Assembly (NCBI GenBank): GCA_039798685.1
Contig: JBDKFM010000008.1
Span: forward strand, 1-29,727
Reading direction: 5' to 3'
DNA from: JACPGQ01 sp039798685
Lineage (GTDB): Bacteria; Patescibacteriota; Microgenomatia; Levybacterales; UBA12049
Length of the DNA stretch: 29,727 nucleotides
Below the pieces are notes generated by a model. That model saw only the letters and a list, made by a program, of their open reading frames with translations. It was not told the DNA's origin and searched no databases. The translations under genes and the position numbers were made by a program. This document shows, piece after piece, positions 1 to 7,468 of this stretch (position 1 is its first letter; each line of letters starts with the position of its first letter).

Positions 1-2
1 CT

Positions 3-1616
3 CTCAATAAGTTTTTGCCGGATCAGAGTCCGTTGCAACAACTTTCTCAAAAGATTCAGATAGGAGCAAAGGCATCAGGAGTTGTTGCGGACATTTCGTC
101 GGGTGCGAACGTGTATGTAGAGATGGTCACAGGAGGGAATAGCGTCTCAAAAGATGAATTAAACCAATCAACACAGAAGATAAAAGCAGGATTACTTGCA
201 GTTTCTCAGATGAGTGCTGAGAAGCAGTTGCCAGATGCGTATATGAAGAAAATTGTTAAGAATAAAAAAAGCATTGATGTATTTTTGTCTATTGCGGATT
301 TGCTACCCCAAATTATGGGATATGATAAAGAAAAAAAGTACCTCGTACTGTTTCAGAACAATAACGAGTTACGTCCGGGAGGTGGATTCATAGGCTCATT
401 CGCAGTGATAGGCATAAAGAATGGAAAGGTGGGGGCGTTTGAAATTCAAGACGTCTATGATGCTGATGGGCAGCTCAGCGGTCACGTGGAGCCGCCAGCG
501 GCGTTGAAAAAATACCTAGGTGTAAATCACTGGTATTTGCGTGACAGCAACTTTTCTCCTGATTTTCCTGAAAGCGCAGCAAATGCTGCTTTTTTTCTGA
601 ATCTTGAAACAGGGCAGAGGGTTGATGGGGTAGTGGCACTTGACACATCAGTGCTTGAAGGTGTGATGAGAGTGGTCGGACCGATTCAGCTTTCTGGTGT
701 TGAGAGCGCAGTGAGTGCGGAAAATGTCATCGCGCTGATACAGGATAAGGTTGAGAGTGATTTCTTTCCAGGATCAAGGCAGAAGAAAAATATTCTCAAT
801 GAACTCTATGACGCGGTGCAGAAAAAAGTGAGTGAGAAGAGCTCTTTAAAGACGGCATTATTGGGCGTGGTAAGTACAGGATTTGAACAGAAGCACATTA
901 TGGTAACGTTTGCCGATGAAGGATTGGCTCTTCCTTTTGCGCTCCAAGGACTCTCTTCGACTCTGCAGTCTTTTACTAATGAGAAGGGATCAAGCGATTT
1001 TGTCGGCGTCAGTGAGGCAAATGTAGGTCTAAACAAAGTGAATGCATATATAAAGCGAAAATTCTTCTACGATGTGTCACTTTCTGAAACAGTCGCAACG
1101 ACAAAAATTTCTCTGATTCTTGAGAACGGAAGTCGGCTAGGAGACCCATTTGGGGGAGACTACGATCTCTATGTGAGATTTCTTTTGCCGGAAGGAAGTA
1201 GTCCTGAAGAAATTGCGCTTGACGGTGTAAAACAGGTTATGCTCGCGCCTCTCTTAGAGGGTGACTCATCAGCGAGAGGTGCTGTTTCAGGGAATGTGCT
1301 TGAGGTTGAGAGAGTTGATCTTAAGGGAAAATCTACCTATGGATTTTTTGTGAAAGTACCGCAAGGCAAGCAAAAGGAGATACTAGTTGTGTATTCAAAA
1401 CCATATACACTAAGTAATGCGCTGAATAAATATTCATTGACCTTGTTTAAGCAACCGGGAACAGGAGCAGATCCTTTTAGGCTTACAGTGCAATTGCCCG
1501 AAGGGTATGTATTATTGTCAAAGCCTGTATCGCTCAGAAGAAGCGGTACTGGATATTCAATGCTTGGATATCTCACAGGCGATCTTGAGATGTCACTCAC
1601 ATTCGGGAAGAAGTAG
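3..1616 (+). CDS. DUF4012 domain protein, 5' end cut by the window
   Basis: The reading frame is open to the left edge, so the start lies outside and the TTG at position 15 is only the first possible internal start. About 110 residues in there is a stretch of the form YLVLFQNNNELRPGGGFIG, the signature of DUF4012 proteins, followed by a strand-rich region ending in LTFGKK. DUF4012 proteins are usually 600-700 residues with an N-terminal membrane anchor and are common near envelope polysaccharide genes; that anchor would be in the missing part. The biochemical function of the family is not established. The gene ends 39 bp before the next gene, which appears to have its own promoter. Family assignment is firm, role unknown. 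Confidence 0.85.
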   Translation, partial: LNKFLPDQSPLQQLSQKIQIGAKASGVVADISSGANVYVEMVTGGNSVSKDELNQSTQKIKAGLLAVSQMSAEKQLPDAYMKKIVKNKKSIDVFLSIADLLPQIMGYDKEKKYLVLFQNNNELRPGGGFIGSFAVIGIKNGKVGAFEIQDVYDADGQLSGHVEPPAALKKYLGVNHWYLRDSNFSPDFPESAANAAFFLNLETGQRVDGVVALDTSVLEGVMRVVGPIQLSGVESAVSAENVIALIQDKVESDFFPGSRQKKNILNELYDAVQKKVSEKSSLKTALLGVVSTGFEQKHIMVTFADEGLALPFALQGLSSTLQSFTNEKGSSDFVGVSEANVGLNKVNAYIKRKFFYDVSLSETVATTKISLILENGSRLGDPFGGDYDLYVRFLLPEGSSPEEIALDGVKQVMLAPLLEGDSSARGAVSGNVLEVERVDLKGKSTYGFFVKVPQGKQKEILVVYSKPYTLSNALNKYSLTLFKQPGTGADPFRLTVQLPEGYVLLSKPVSLRRSGTGYSMLGYLTGDLEMSLTFGKK

Positions 1617-1642
1617 GTTAGTGTAAATAGATAACAACGTGG

Positions 1643-1648
1643 TATAAT
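1643..1648 (+). promoter_or_regulatory. Extended -10 box, leaderless start
   Basis: A perfect TATAAT preceded by TGG (extended -10) lies 7 nt before the ATG at 1656. Transcription would begin at or within one base of the start codon. No good -35 box is visible, which an extended -10 can tolerate. Confidence 0.6.
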
Positions 1649-1655
1649 TACGCCT

Positions 1656-2618
1656 ATGGATATTCTTTCAATTGTATTAATTATCTTCGGACTCTCGCTT
1701 TTTGAGATCATAACGAGCATTGATAACGCAATTATTAATGCAGAGGTGCTTTCAACGATGGGGCAAAAAGCGCGCAAGTGGTTTCTGACCTGGGGAATCT
1801 TTTTCGCTGTATTCTTGATGAGAGGACTTCTGCCTTTTCTTATCCTCTTTGCAGCTGCACCGCAACTGGGAGTGATGGGTACCCTTACGGCAGCTTTTTC
1901 AAATGATCCTGAAATTGCAAAAACTATAAAGGAATCCTCACATGTCTTATTGATAGGTGGAGGAATGTTTCTTGTTTTCTTGTTTTTCCATTGGTTATTT
2001 CTTGAGCCAAAAAACTTCGGTCTTCGTGGTGAACGGTTCTTTAATAGTCAGGGTGCATGGTTTTATGCAGTTATCTCGCTTATACTTACGGGTGTTGTTT
2101 GGCTTGCGTTTTCACGTTCCGAGCCATTGCTTCAATTTGGAGCAGTTGCAGGTTCAACAGCATTTTTTATCATACATGGGTTTCGTCAGTTTGCGGAGGC
2201 TCAGGAGAAAAAATTGCTCAGCGGTGGAATGTCTGATGTCTCAAAGATTGCATACCTTGAAGTCCTTGATGCATCATTTTCGATAGATGGAGTTGTCGGT
2301 GCATTTGCATTTACTTTTGCGATCCCTCTTATCTTAGTGGGAAATGGTATAGGTGCGGTGGTGCTTCGTCAGCTCACAATACGCAACATTGAGCGAATCA
2401 AAAAATACAAATATCTTAAAAATGGTGCCATGTACTCAATTCTTGTCCTTGGTGTTGTGATGCTGCTTCATAGTTTTGATGTGTATGTTCCTGAGTGGTT
2501 ATCGCCACTTGTGACATTTGGAACTGTCGGTTACTTCTTCTGGAAGTCGAGAATTGATATGAAGGCAATAGAAGCTGCGATAGAACCTGTTCCTACAAAG
2601 AAAAGTCGGAAGAAATAA
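1656..2618 (+). CDS. DUF475/TerC-like integral membrane protein
   Basis: A 320-residue multi-pass membrane protein. The TerC/DUF475 hallmarks are both present: an early membrane segment with SIDNAIINA and a second, LDASFSIDGVVGAFAFT, in the middle of the protein. The paired acidic SIDN/SIDG motifs in membrane helices are characteristic of this group, which has been linked to metal (tellurite, manganese) handling and export. The C-terminus is a short basic tail (PTKKSRKK). The start is supported by a TATAAT 7 nt upstream; there is no Shine-Dalgarno sequence. It converges on the DedA gene with about 127 bp between them. Substrate is unknown. Confidence 0.85.
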   Translation: MDILSIVLIIFGLSLFEIITSIDNAIINAEVLSTMGQKARKWFLTWGIFFAVFLMRGLLPFLILFAAAPQLGVMGTLTAAFSNDPEIAKTIKESSHVLLIGGGMFLVFLFFHWLFLEPKNFGLRGERFFNSQGAWFYAVISLILTGVVWLAFSRSEPLLQFGAVAGSTAFFIIHGFRQFAEAQEKKLLSGGMSDVSKIAYLEVLDASFSIDGVVGAFAFTFAIPLILVGNGIGAVVLRQLTIRNIERIKKYKYLKNGAMYSILVLGVVMLLHSFDVYVPEWLSPLVTFGTVGYFFWKSRIDMKAIEAAIEPVPTKKSRKK

Positions 2619-2745
2619 ACCCCACATTCCCCATATCTATCACATGTCAAAGTCGACAAGCATGAGAAGGTATCGGTTCGGTGCAATCGATAAGAATAAA
2701 TGCCTAGAATTGACGGAGAAAGGTGAGTGCGGTCTCAAAGCTCAA

Positions 2746-3378
2746 CTAGCGCTTCTTAAGTGATCTAATGAACCTAAGTAAGTCGGCACGCTGCTCTTTC
2801 GTTTTAAGCGCATGGTATGCGCCTGGTGCGACTGAAGCCAAAACAATTACGGCAATGATTGGGAGGAGATATTTGTCGACATCGGGGATAGAGGATCCTA
2901 GTACAAAACCTAGTGCGGGAAGGCCAACTGCCCAGAGAAGACCGCCGATGACGTTGTATGTCAGAAATGTTGAGTATTTCATATCGCCAATCCCTGCAAC
3001 AACCGGTGCAAATGTTCTCACTACTGGCATAAATCTCGCGATAATAATTGTTTTCCCGCCGTGTTTCTCATAAAATGCTTTTGCTTTTTCAAGATGATCT
3101 TTGTGGAAAAGAAGCGAATCTTCTTTTTTAAATAAGCGTTTGCCGTATTTATGTCCTATCATGTAGCCGACGCTGTCGCCAACAACTGCTGCGATAAACA
3201 TAAGGAAACAGAGGATGTAGATGTTGAATATTCCCTGAGATGCGAGAAATCCTGCCGTGAAAAGAAGGCTATCGCCTGGGAGGAAAAATCCTATCAGGAG
3301 TCCGGTTTCAGCAAACACGATTGCAAAAAGACCAATATAGCCTACGGTCTCGATAATGCCTGCTAAATCTCCGTGCAT
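2746..3378 (-). CDS. DedA family membrane protein
   Basis: A 210-residue protein of typical DedA length. It has N-terminal hydrophobic segments containing ETGLLIGFFLPGDSLLFTAG, the motif ARFMPVVRTFAPVVAGIGDM with the two family arginines, then further membrane helices and a basic C-terminus. DedA/VTT-domain proteins act in the cytoplasmic membrane, and some are flippases for undecaprenyl phosphate or phospholipids. The start ATG is placed by an extended -10 box (TGCTATAAT) ending 7 nt upstream; no ribosome-binding site is visible. It appears to be a single-gene unit, convergent with the DUF475 gene. The family is sure, the transported lipid is not. Confidence 0.88.
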   Translation of the reverse strand: MHGDLAGIIETVGYIGLFAIVFAETGLLIGFFLPGDSLLFTAGFLASQGIFNIYILCFLMFIAAVVGDSVGYMIGHKYGKRLFKKEDSLLFHKDHLEKAKAFYEKHGGKTIIIARFMPVVRTFAPVVAGIGDMKYSTFLTYNVIGGLLWAVGLPALGFVLGSSIPDVDKYLLPIIAVIVLASVAPGAYHALKTKEQRADLLRFIRSLKKR

Positions 3379-3385
3379 GAAGTTT

Positions 3386-3391
3386 ATTATA
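3386..3391 (-). promoter_or_regulatory. Extended -10 box of the DedA gene
   Basis: On the minus strand TGCTATAAT is followed by 7 nt and then the ATG at 3378, so the transcript would start at the initiation codon. No convincing -35 is seen. Confidence 0.6.
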
Positions 3392-3423
3392 GCAAATGGG
3401 GATAGGGAATGTGCAAATGCGTA

Positions 3424-3735
3424 TTATGCAGCAGGAGCTGGGTTTTGTTGGGGAACCTTACTTCCGATTTCAACAACTGTAACCATTCTGATGATCGGGT
3501 GTGAAATTGGCGATACGGCACGTTTCAGCACGTGTTGTCTAATTGATCTTCTTACCGGTGCAACATTTTGTTGTGTTGAGGCATCGTACCCAACAAATGA
3601 CTCAGATCGTGGTATATGTTCTCCCTCTCCTGTATCAGAGGTATCGAGGAACACTACTTCTCCGTGAACGGTACCTATCGTTGGTGGTTCGTGAAATTCA
3701 TGAAGAATGTTAAGGCTTTCGTGTAATTGGCTCAT
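3424..3735 (-). CDS. Small hypothetical protein under the shared TGTCA motif
   Basis: About 103 residues, starting MSQLHESLNIL and ending PQQNPAPAA, with no recognisable domain, signal peptide or membrane segment. A longer form beginning at 3753 is possible, but the ATG at 3735 is preferred. A TACACT -10-like box ends 6 nt before it, and a 17-bp motif (3791-3807) lies 55 bp upstream, the same arrangement as at two other genes in this window. An opposite-strand frame overlaps it, so coding status rests mainly on this promoter context. The fragment of the hexokinase 3' end lies just upstream. Confidence 0.5.
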   Translation of the reverse strand: MSQLHESLNILHEFHEPPTIGTVHGEVVFLDTSDTGEGEHIPRSESFVGYDASTQQNVAPVRRSIRQHVLKRAVSPISHPIIRMVTVVEIGSKVPQQNPAPAA

Positions 3736-3741
3736 GAGATC

Positions 3742-3747
3742 AGTGTA
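3742..3747 (-). promoter_or_regulatory. Possible -10 box, leaderless start
   Basis: TACACT on the minus strand ends 6 nt before the ATG at 3735, so the A of ATG would be the first transcribed base. The -35 region is weak. Confidence 0.35.
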
Positions 3748-3790
3748 GAGCAATAATAACTAGCGAGCGTGACTCAGACGAAACAAGAGG

Positions 3791-3807
3791 CTGACAGAAT
3801 GGAGACA
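3791..3807 (-). promoter_or_regulatory. Candidate regulator site C
   Basis: The plus-strand sequence is CTGACAGAATGGAGACA; read on the minus strand it is TGTCT-6-TGTCAG, two half-sites 11 bp apart. It ends 55 bp before the ATG at 3735. Sites A (10738-10754) and B (11698-11714) have the same architecture and distance. This is the most diverged of the three. Confidence 0.45.
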
Positions 3808-3809
3808 AA

Positions 3810-3860
3810 CTATGCGATAAGCTTTGCGGCTCCGAAGATGGGGGAGTCGTCGATCTTGAC
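3810..3860 (-). pseudogene. Displaced 3' fragment of the hexokinase gene
   Basis: These 17 codons encode VKIDDSPIFGAAKLIA and a stop, the same C-terminus as the intact hexokinase ending at 4981. Thirty-seven bases (3823-3859) are identical to 4994-5030. Beyond them the last five codons differ from the intact gene only at third positions (AAG/AAA, CTT/CTC, ATC/ATT, GCA/GCC, TAG/TAA). The fragment has no start or upstream coding part. It reads best as the original gene end, pushed away by insertion of the intervening segment. Confidence 0.8.
3823..3859. repeat. Direct repeat, left copy (att-like)
   Basis: 37 bp identical to 4994-5030 and in the same orientation. Identity ends abruptly on the inner side, while the outer side continues as a synonymously diverged gene end. 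Confidence 0.85.
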
Positions 3861-3888
3861 AGTTTATATCCCGTCATTTCTCTTTGCG

Positions 3889-4935
3889 TTATCCAGTGTG
3901 ATAGCCAGTTAGTCTTTGGTTAACTAATCCTCTAGCTTCCATATCATTTTCCCTCTCGACTGCTGCTATGTTGTGGTCTGCATCAATGATTGCTGCTGGT
4001 GATGACGCGGAAAATTTGACAAGTATTTCTTTCATTCTTGCCTGAGAAATTCGATCTCGCCAACGCTCGAGATTCCTTCGTAGATCTGATGGATAGAGCG
4101 GATGCGTTTTAGGAAATCTACTGTCCGGCAACTGAAGTATGGTATTGAGACCTTCAATCTCTTGGGCGTATGCGCCAAGTTCTTGTATTACTCCCGGAAG
4201 ACTGGGTTGTGCACCATGCTCGATCTCATGTAATAGTGCCCTAGTCTGCTGCCCAACCACGTCAACAAGATCGTAGTCCCAGCTAAGACAAGAAGTTCCA
4301 ATAAGCATGGTTTTTCCAATATTTATGCCATCTCCAGAGAGCATTTGCTTTAAAAGCAAGATACGATTAGTGGCTTCTGGAGACGGGAGAAGATTTGCGG
4401 CCGCCAGTACATCTAGCGCTAAATCGCCTTCTGCTAGTTGCCATTCACCAGTAATGCTTTCTCTGTGGACTGTTACGCCAACCACTTCGCGAAGTTGACT
4501 TAGTTTATTTGGTGAAACACCGAGCAAATTAAGTCTTGCATTTACTATGCCATCCTCGGTCATATCGTTTGAATTTGTGGCACTGAGTTTAGTGCTAAGG
4601 ATTCGTTCTCCGACTCTTACTAGGTCTACTAGGGCTGATCGTTTTAGAGTCTCATCCTCGGTTAAGCCAGATGTCTTGATTGCGTTTTCAAGCAATGGTT
4701 TCTCTGAAATATATCCAGACACATTGCCAACGAGTAGCATTGTTGTTTCGTAGAGATCACTATACATTGCTACCCCTGGTCGCTTTGAAGATGCAGCGAC
4801 GAATTCTTCCAAGGTTGAGGTGGTAGAAAACACATCAAAAAGTTTTAATCGAAAGGAGTCTCTCCATATTTGTATTCCATCAGGAGTGAGGTCGGATGGT
4901 TGTGCATGAAGAAAATCTGATTTTCTTTCTCCCAT
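3889..4935 (-). CDS. Hypothetical protein with an HExxH zinc-protease-like motif
   Basis: A soluble protein of 348 residues without a signal peptide or membrane segment. Residues 236-240 are HEIEH in the context LLHEIEHGAQ, matching the zincin HExxH motif; glutamates at about 252 and 259 (QELGAYAQE) could be the third ligand. The flanking sequence is mostly helical, and I do not recognise a named family, so metallopeptidase activity is an inference from the motif. It sits alone between two copies of the hexokinase 3' end and so looks like cargo of a small islet. The start is fixed by a TTGCAA-17-TACAAT promoter ending 6 nt before the ATG. Confidence 0.7.
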   Translation of the reverse strand: MGERKSDFLHAQPSDLTPDGIQIWRDSFRLKLFDVFSTTSTLEEFVAASSKRPGVAMYSDLYETTMLLVGNVSGYISEKPLLENAIKTSGLTEDETLKRSALVDLVRVGERILSTKLSATNSNDMTEDGIVNARLNLLGVSPNKLSQLREVVGVTVHRESITGEWQLAEGDLALDVLAAANLLPSPEATNRILLLKQMLSGDGINIGKTMLIGTSCLSWDYDLVDVVGQQTRALLHEIEHGAQPSLPGVIQELGAYAQEIEGLNTILQLPDSRFPKTHPLYPSDLRRNLERWRDRISQARMKEILVKFSASSPAAIIDADHNIAAVERENDMEARGLVNQRLTGYHTG

Positions 4936-4941
4936 CGCCGG

Positions 4942-4970
4942 ATTGTAGCTCTCTAAGAGAGATTTTGCAA
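4942..4970 (-). promoter_or_regulatory. Promoter of the HExxH gene, leaderless
   Basis: -35 TTGCAA (4965-4970), a 17-bp spacer and -10 TACAAT (4942-4947), then 6 nt to the ATG at 4935. Transcription would start at the A of ATG. Confidence 0.6.
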
Positions 4971-4980
4971 CTATAGGTGA

Positions 4981-6054
4981 TTAGGCAATGAGTTTTGCGG
5001 CTCCGAAGATGGGGGAGTCGTCGATCTTGATAAATGTGACTGTGTATTCTGGGATGAGTGCTTGTAGTGTCCGTTTTACATTCCTCCGGTAATACCGTGC
5101 GCTCCAGAAGAGACTGCCTTCCATGACAAATGTCATGTCTCTTCGTTTGTAGAGTGTGATTCCAGCGATCACGCTGGCAATAAGACCGGCTGACCGTTCG
5201 AGTAGCATCTTTGCGATAGGATACGCAACGCTCGTCGGGGTATCAAGAAGCGCGTCGAGCTCTTTTGTGGCAGTTAAAGGAGGAAAATCTATCTTGTCTC
5301 GTTTTATGATTTCATTGAAGTGCTTATAGAGGTATGCTCCAGAAACCTCTTTTTCAAGAAGCGCCATTCCCGGGCTGACAGATGTCGCATCAATGAGTTT
5401 TCCTGTATCAGTCTGCGGAAACTTATCGAAATTTGCTGCCTCAAGGTTGACGACATGTTTCTCATCCAGAAACATCGCAAAATTCATCCCTGTGCCAAGG
5501 ATTCCTGCCGCCAGATCAAGCGTGCTGACCTCAGTGAGTCCTGAGAGGAGGAGGCAGATTGTATCATTTGCCACAGAGACAGTGACCTTTCTACCAGTTT
5601 TTTGAAAGATTCTTTTTTCTATTTCCTCGCCAACTTTTTCTCCTGGGAGCCCGTCAAATGTATTTTCTTTGCTACCCATAACAAGTGTGCCGTCGACTCT
5701 CCCTCGTTCAAAAACAGGGGTGAGTGGGTATGCAAAGTTGAGCGCTATATACTGTACGTTAGGGTCTATCTCGTTTTCGATGAATGAAAGAAATGACTCT
5801 TTTGTTTTGAAGACGCCGGTATTTTTACTGTCTCTTTTAATCGTATGAAAGTGTTTTCTCTGTTTTTTCAGGAGGGCATTAAGAAATACGCTGCCGCCCA
5901 TAGCGAGTATCTGAAATGTTTCTCCGTCTGGAACGAGTGAGGAAGCAGGGATTTCATGGGCGATGAAGGGGAGGCTGGTTTTTTTACCCGCGCTTGCGAG
6001 AGAGAGCTCTCGGGAAAAATTTTCTGCAACTACTACTAGTTCTTCTGTGCTCAT
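4981..6054 (-). CDS. Hexokinase family sugar kinase
   Basis: 357 residues. Hexokinase-family features in order: ILAMGGSVF near residue 48 in place of the usual DLGGTNFR loop, SVANDTICLLLSG (the VNDT segment that carries the catalytic Asp), LGTGMNFAMFL (GTGxN), the substrate-binding NLEAANF region, and near the end MEGSLFW...YYRRNVKRTL, matching the hexokinase large-domain signature. It is shorter than typical hexokinases (about 450 residues) and the first loop is unusual, so sugar specificity is uncertain; glucose is favoured by the gene next door. The stop of the GH1 gene is immediately followed by this ATG (TAA-ATG), so translation is probably coupled. Its last 37+ bases are duplicated at 3810-3860. 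Confidence 0.75.
   Translation of the reverse strand: MSTEELVVVAENFSRELSLASAGKKTSLPFIAHEIPASSLVPDGETFQILAMGGSVFLNALLKKQRKHFHTIKRDSKNTGVFKTKESFLSFIENEIDPNVQYIALNFAYPLTPVFERGRVDGTLVMGSKENTFDGLPGEKVGEEIEKRIFQKTGRKVTVSVANDTICLLLSGLTEVSTLDLAAGILGTGMNFAMFLDEKHVVNLEAANFDKFPQTDTGKLIDATSVSPGMALLEKEVSGAYLYKHFNEIIKRDKIDFPPLTATKELDALLDTPTSVAYPIAKMLLERSAGLIASVIAGITLYKRRDMTFVMEGSLFWSARYYRRNVKRTLQALIPEYTVTFIKIDDSPIFGAAKLIA
4994..5030. repeat. Direct repeat, right copy (att-like)
   Basis: 37 bp inside the last codons of the intact hexokinase gene, identical to 3823-3859. The gene end beyond it (4981-4993) encodes the same residues as the left copy with different third bases. Confidence 0.85.
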
Positions 6055-7452
6055 TTATGCTTTATTCTCAGGAACAGTAATGCTGTTTGTGCGAATGAGA
6101 TCTTTGTACCAATGGGCGCTTTCTTTCCATACCCGTTTCATAGATTTTCGATCAACATAAATCAATCCAAATCGTGATTCTTCTCTGTATCCCTCTGCCC
6201 ATTCGTAATTATCCATTATGGTCCACGCAAAGTATGCTTCAACAGGAATTCCTCGTTGTATTGCCTTATACACCTGGCGCAAATGCTCAGTATAGTAGTC
6301 GATTCTCCTTGCGTCGCGAACAATTGATGATTTTCCATCCCATGTTGATTCTAGGGCCATTCCGTTTTCGGGTATATATATTCTTTTTAGTCCATAGTTC
6401 TTATAGGAGAAATATACTTGTGAAAGCATATCGTAAAGTCCGTCCGGATATGTAGGGGCTTGAAAGATTGGCCATCCCAAATCATTAGTTTCCCCCTCTT
6501 TTCGAATAATGACTTTAAATTTTAACTCTGCTTCCGGATCATACTCTACAATTTTTCCACAATAGTAGTTATGACCGAAAGCGTGAAGTTTGTTCCCGAT
6601 TTTTATAGTGTTCATTTCTTCTTTGGTGAATTTGGGCACATTGCTTCCGTAAAGTTCGAGCATGTCTTCGGGGTACTTGCCGATGTAGATTGGATCCATA
6701 AACCATCGATTAAAGTATCCGTCGGCATATTTAGCCGCGAGGATATCTTTGGGGTCTGCTGAGTTGGCATACGCAGGCTCAGTGTTGAAAACGGTGCTAA
6801 TTTTTAGGTTTTTGTCTATCTTTTCAAGTGCTTGGTGCGATAGGCCGATTCCAAGAAGAATGTTATGCGCTGCTTCAAGCGCATGCTTTGTGTTTTGCTC
6901 TCCAGGCGCATGATTGCCATGGAAATAGCTGAGAATTGCTGCGCACCATGGCTCGTTAAACAGAAAATATTCGTCAATGTATTCGCCAAGTGTTTCAGCG
7001 ACTAAAGTTGCATGTTTTGCAAGAACCTCCGAAGTTTCTCTGTTTAGCCAGCCACCTTTTTCAAAAAGCCACATAGGGAGCTCCCAGTGGTAGAGGGTGG
7101 CATAGGTCGTGATGTCGGCCTTCTTTAATGCTTTAAAGTAGTTGATGTACCATGTTGCTGCTGAGGAGTTAACCGTGCCATCAGGGTTCATAAGGCGCGC
7201 CATTGAGACAGAGGTGCGGAAGTGCTTTGCGCCCATTGCTTTCATAAGCTCAACATCTTCCTCCCATCGATGATATCTGTCTATTCCCGGTTCTGGTGTA
7301 TCGTTATTGAAGACTTTGTGAGAGTTTTTCGCGAAGTGAGTCCACATGGTGGGGGATGATTGTTCCTCTGAGACTGCGAAGCGTTCTCCAACAACCTGGA
7401 GGTCAGCATCAGCAACGCCAAATTTAAAGTCTTTCGGAAACTGGAGCTTCAT
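6055..7452 (-). CDS. Glycoside hydrolase family 1 beta-glucosidase-type enzyme
   Basis: 465 residues, normal length for GH1. The acid/base glutamate is E167 in LFNEPW and the nucleophile is E362 in IPENGMA (family consensus NEP and TENG). Other family marks are DRYHRWEEDVELMKAMGAK near the N-terminus, the YHWELPMWL strand, and WTIMDNYEWAEGY...RFGLIYVD near the C-terminus. There is no signal peptide, so it should act in the cytoplasm on imported beta-glucosides or phospho-glucosides. It is directly followed by the hexokinase, which fits release and phosphorylation of glucose. A possible TATAAT lies 10 nt before the ATG and overlaps the end of the HAD gene. Exact substrate cannot be read from sequence. 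Confidence 0.9.
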   Translation of the reverse strand: MKLQFPKDFKFGVADADLQVVGERFAVSEEQSSPTMWTHFAKNSHKVFNNDTPEPGIDRYHRWEEDVELMKAMGAKHFRTSVSMARLMNPDGTVNSSAATWYINYFKALKKADITTYATLYHWELPMWLFEKGGWLNRETSEVLAKHATLVAETLGEYIDEYFLFNEPWCAAILSYFHGNHAPGEQNTKHALEAAHNILLGIGLSHQALEKIDKNLKISTVFNTEPAYANSADPKDILAAKYADGYFNRWFMDPIYIGKYPEDMLELYGSNVPKFTKEEMNTIKIGNKLHAFGHNYYCGKIVEYDPEAELKFKVIIRKEGETNDLGWPIFQAPTYPDGLYDMLSQVYFSYKNYGLKRIYIPENGMALESTWDGKSSIVRDARRIDYYTEHLRQVYKAIQRGIPVEAYFAWTIMDNYEWAEGYREESRFGLIYVDRKSMKRVWKESAHWYKDLIRTNSITVPENKA

Positions 7453-7462
7453 AGCTTTATAT

Positions 7463-7468
7463 ATTATA
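7463..7468 (-). promoter_or_regulatory. Possible -10 box before the GH1 gene
   Basis: TATAAT on the minus strand, 10 nt before the ATG at 7452 and overlapping the HAD stop codon. No -35 is visible; the GH1 gene may instead be read from upstream. Confidence 0.35.

Larger units (their letters stand above)
3823..5030. mobile_element. Putative one-gene integrative islet flanked by direct repeats
   Basis: The boundaries are the two 37-bp identical direct repeats made of the hexokinase 3' end. The roughly 1.17-kb unit carries a single gene (3889-4935) with its own promoter and no recombinase. Integrative elements that enter the 3' end of a gene commonly supply a replacement end and leave the old end at the far junction, which is what is seen. 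A recombinase would have to act in trans. Segmental duplication followed by sequence drift is the alternative, but it does not by itself explain purely synonymous differences. Confidence 0.5.

Noticed and set aside
3356..3667. Plus-strand frame opposite the small gene at 3424-3735
   Set aside because: No promoter or ribosome-binding site and Cys-rich odd composition; the minus-strand gene has promoter support.
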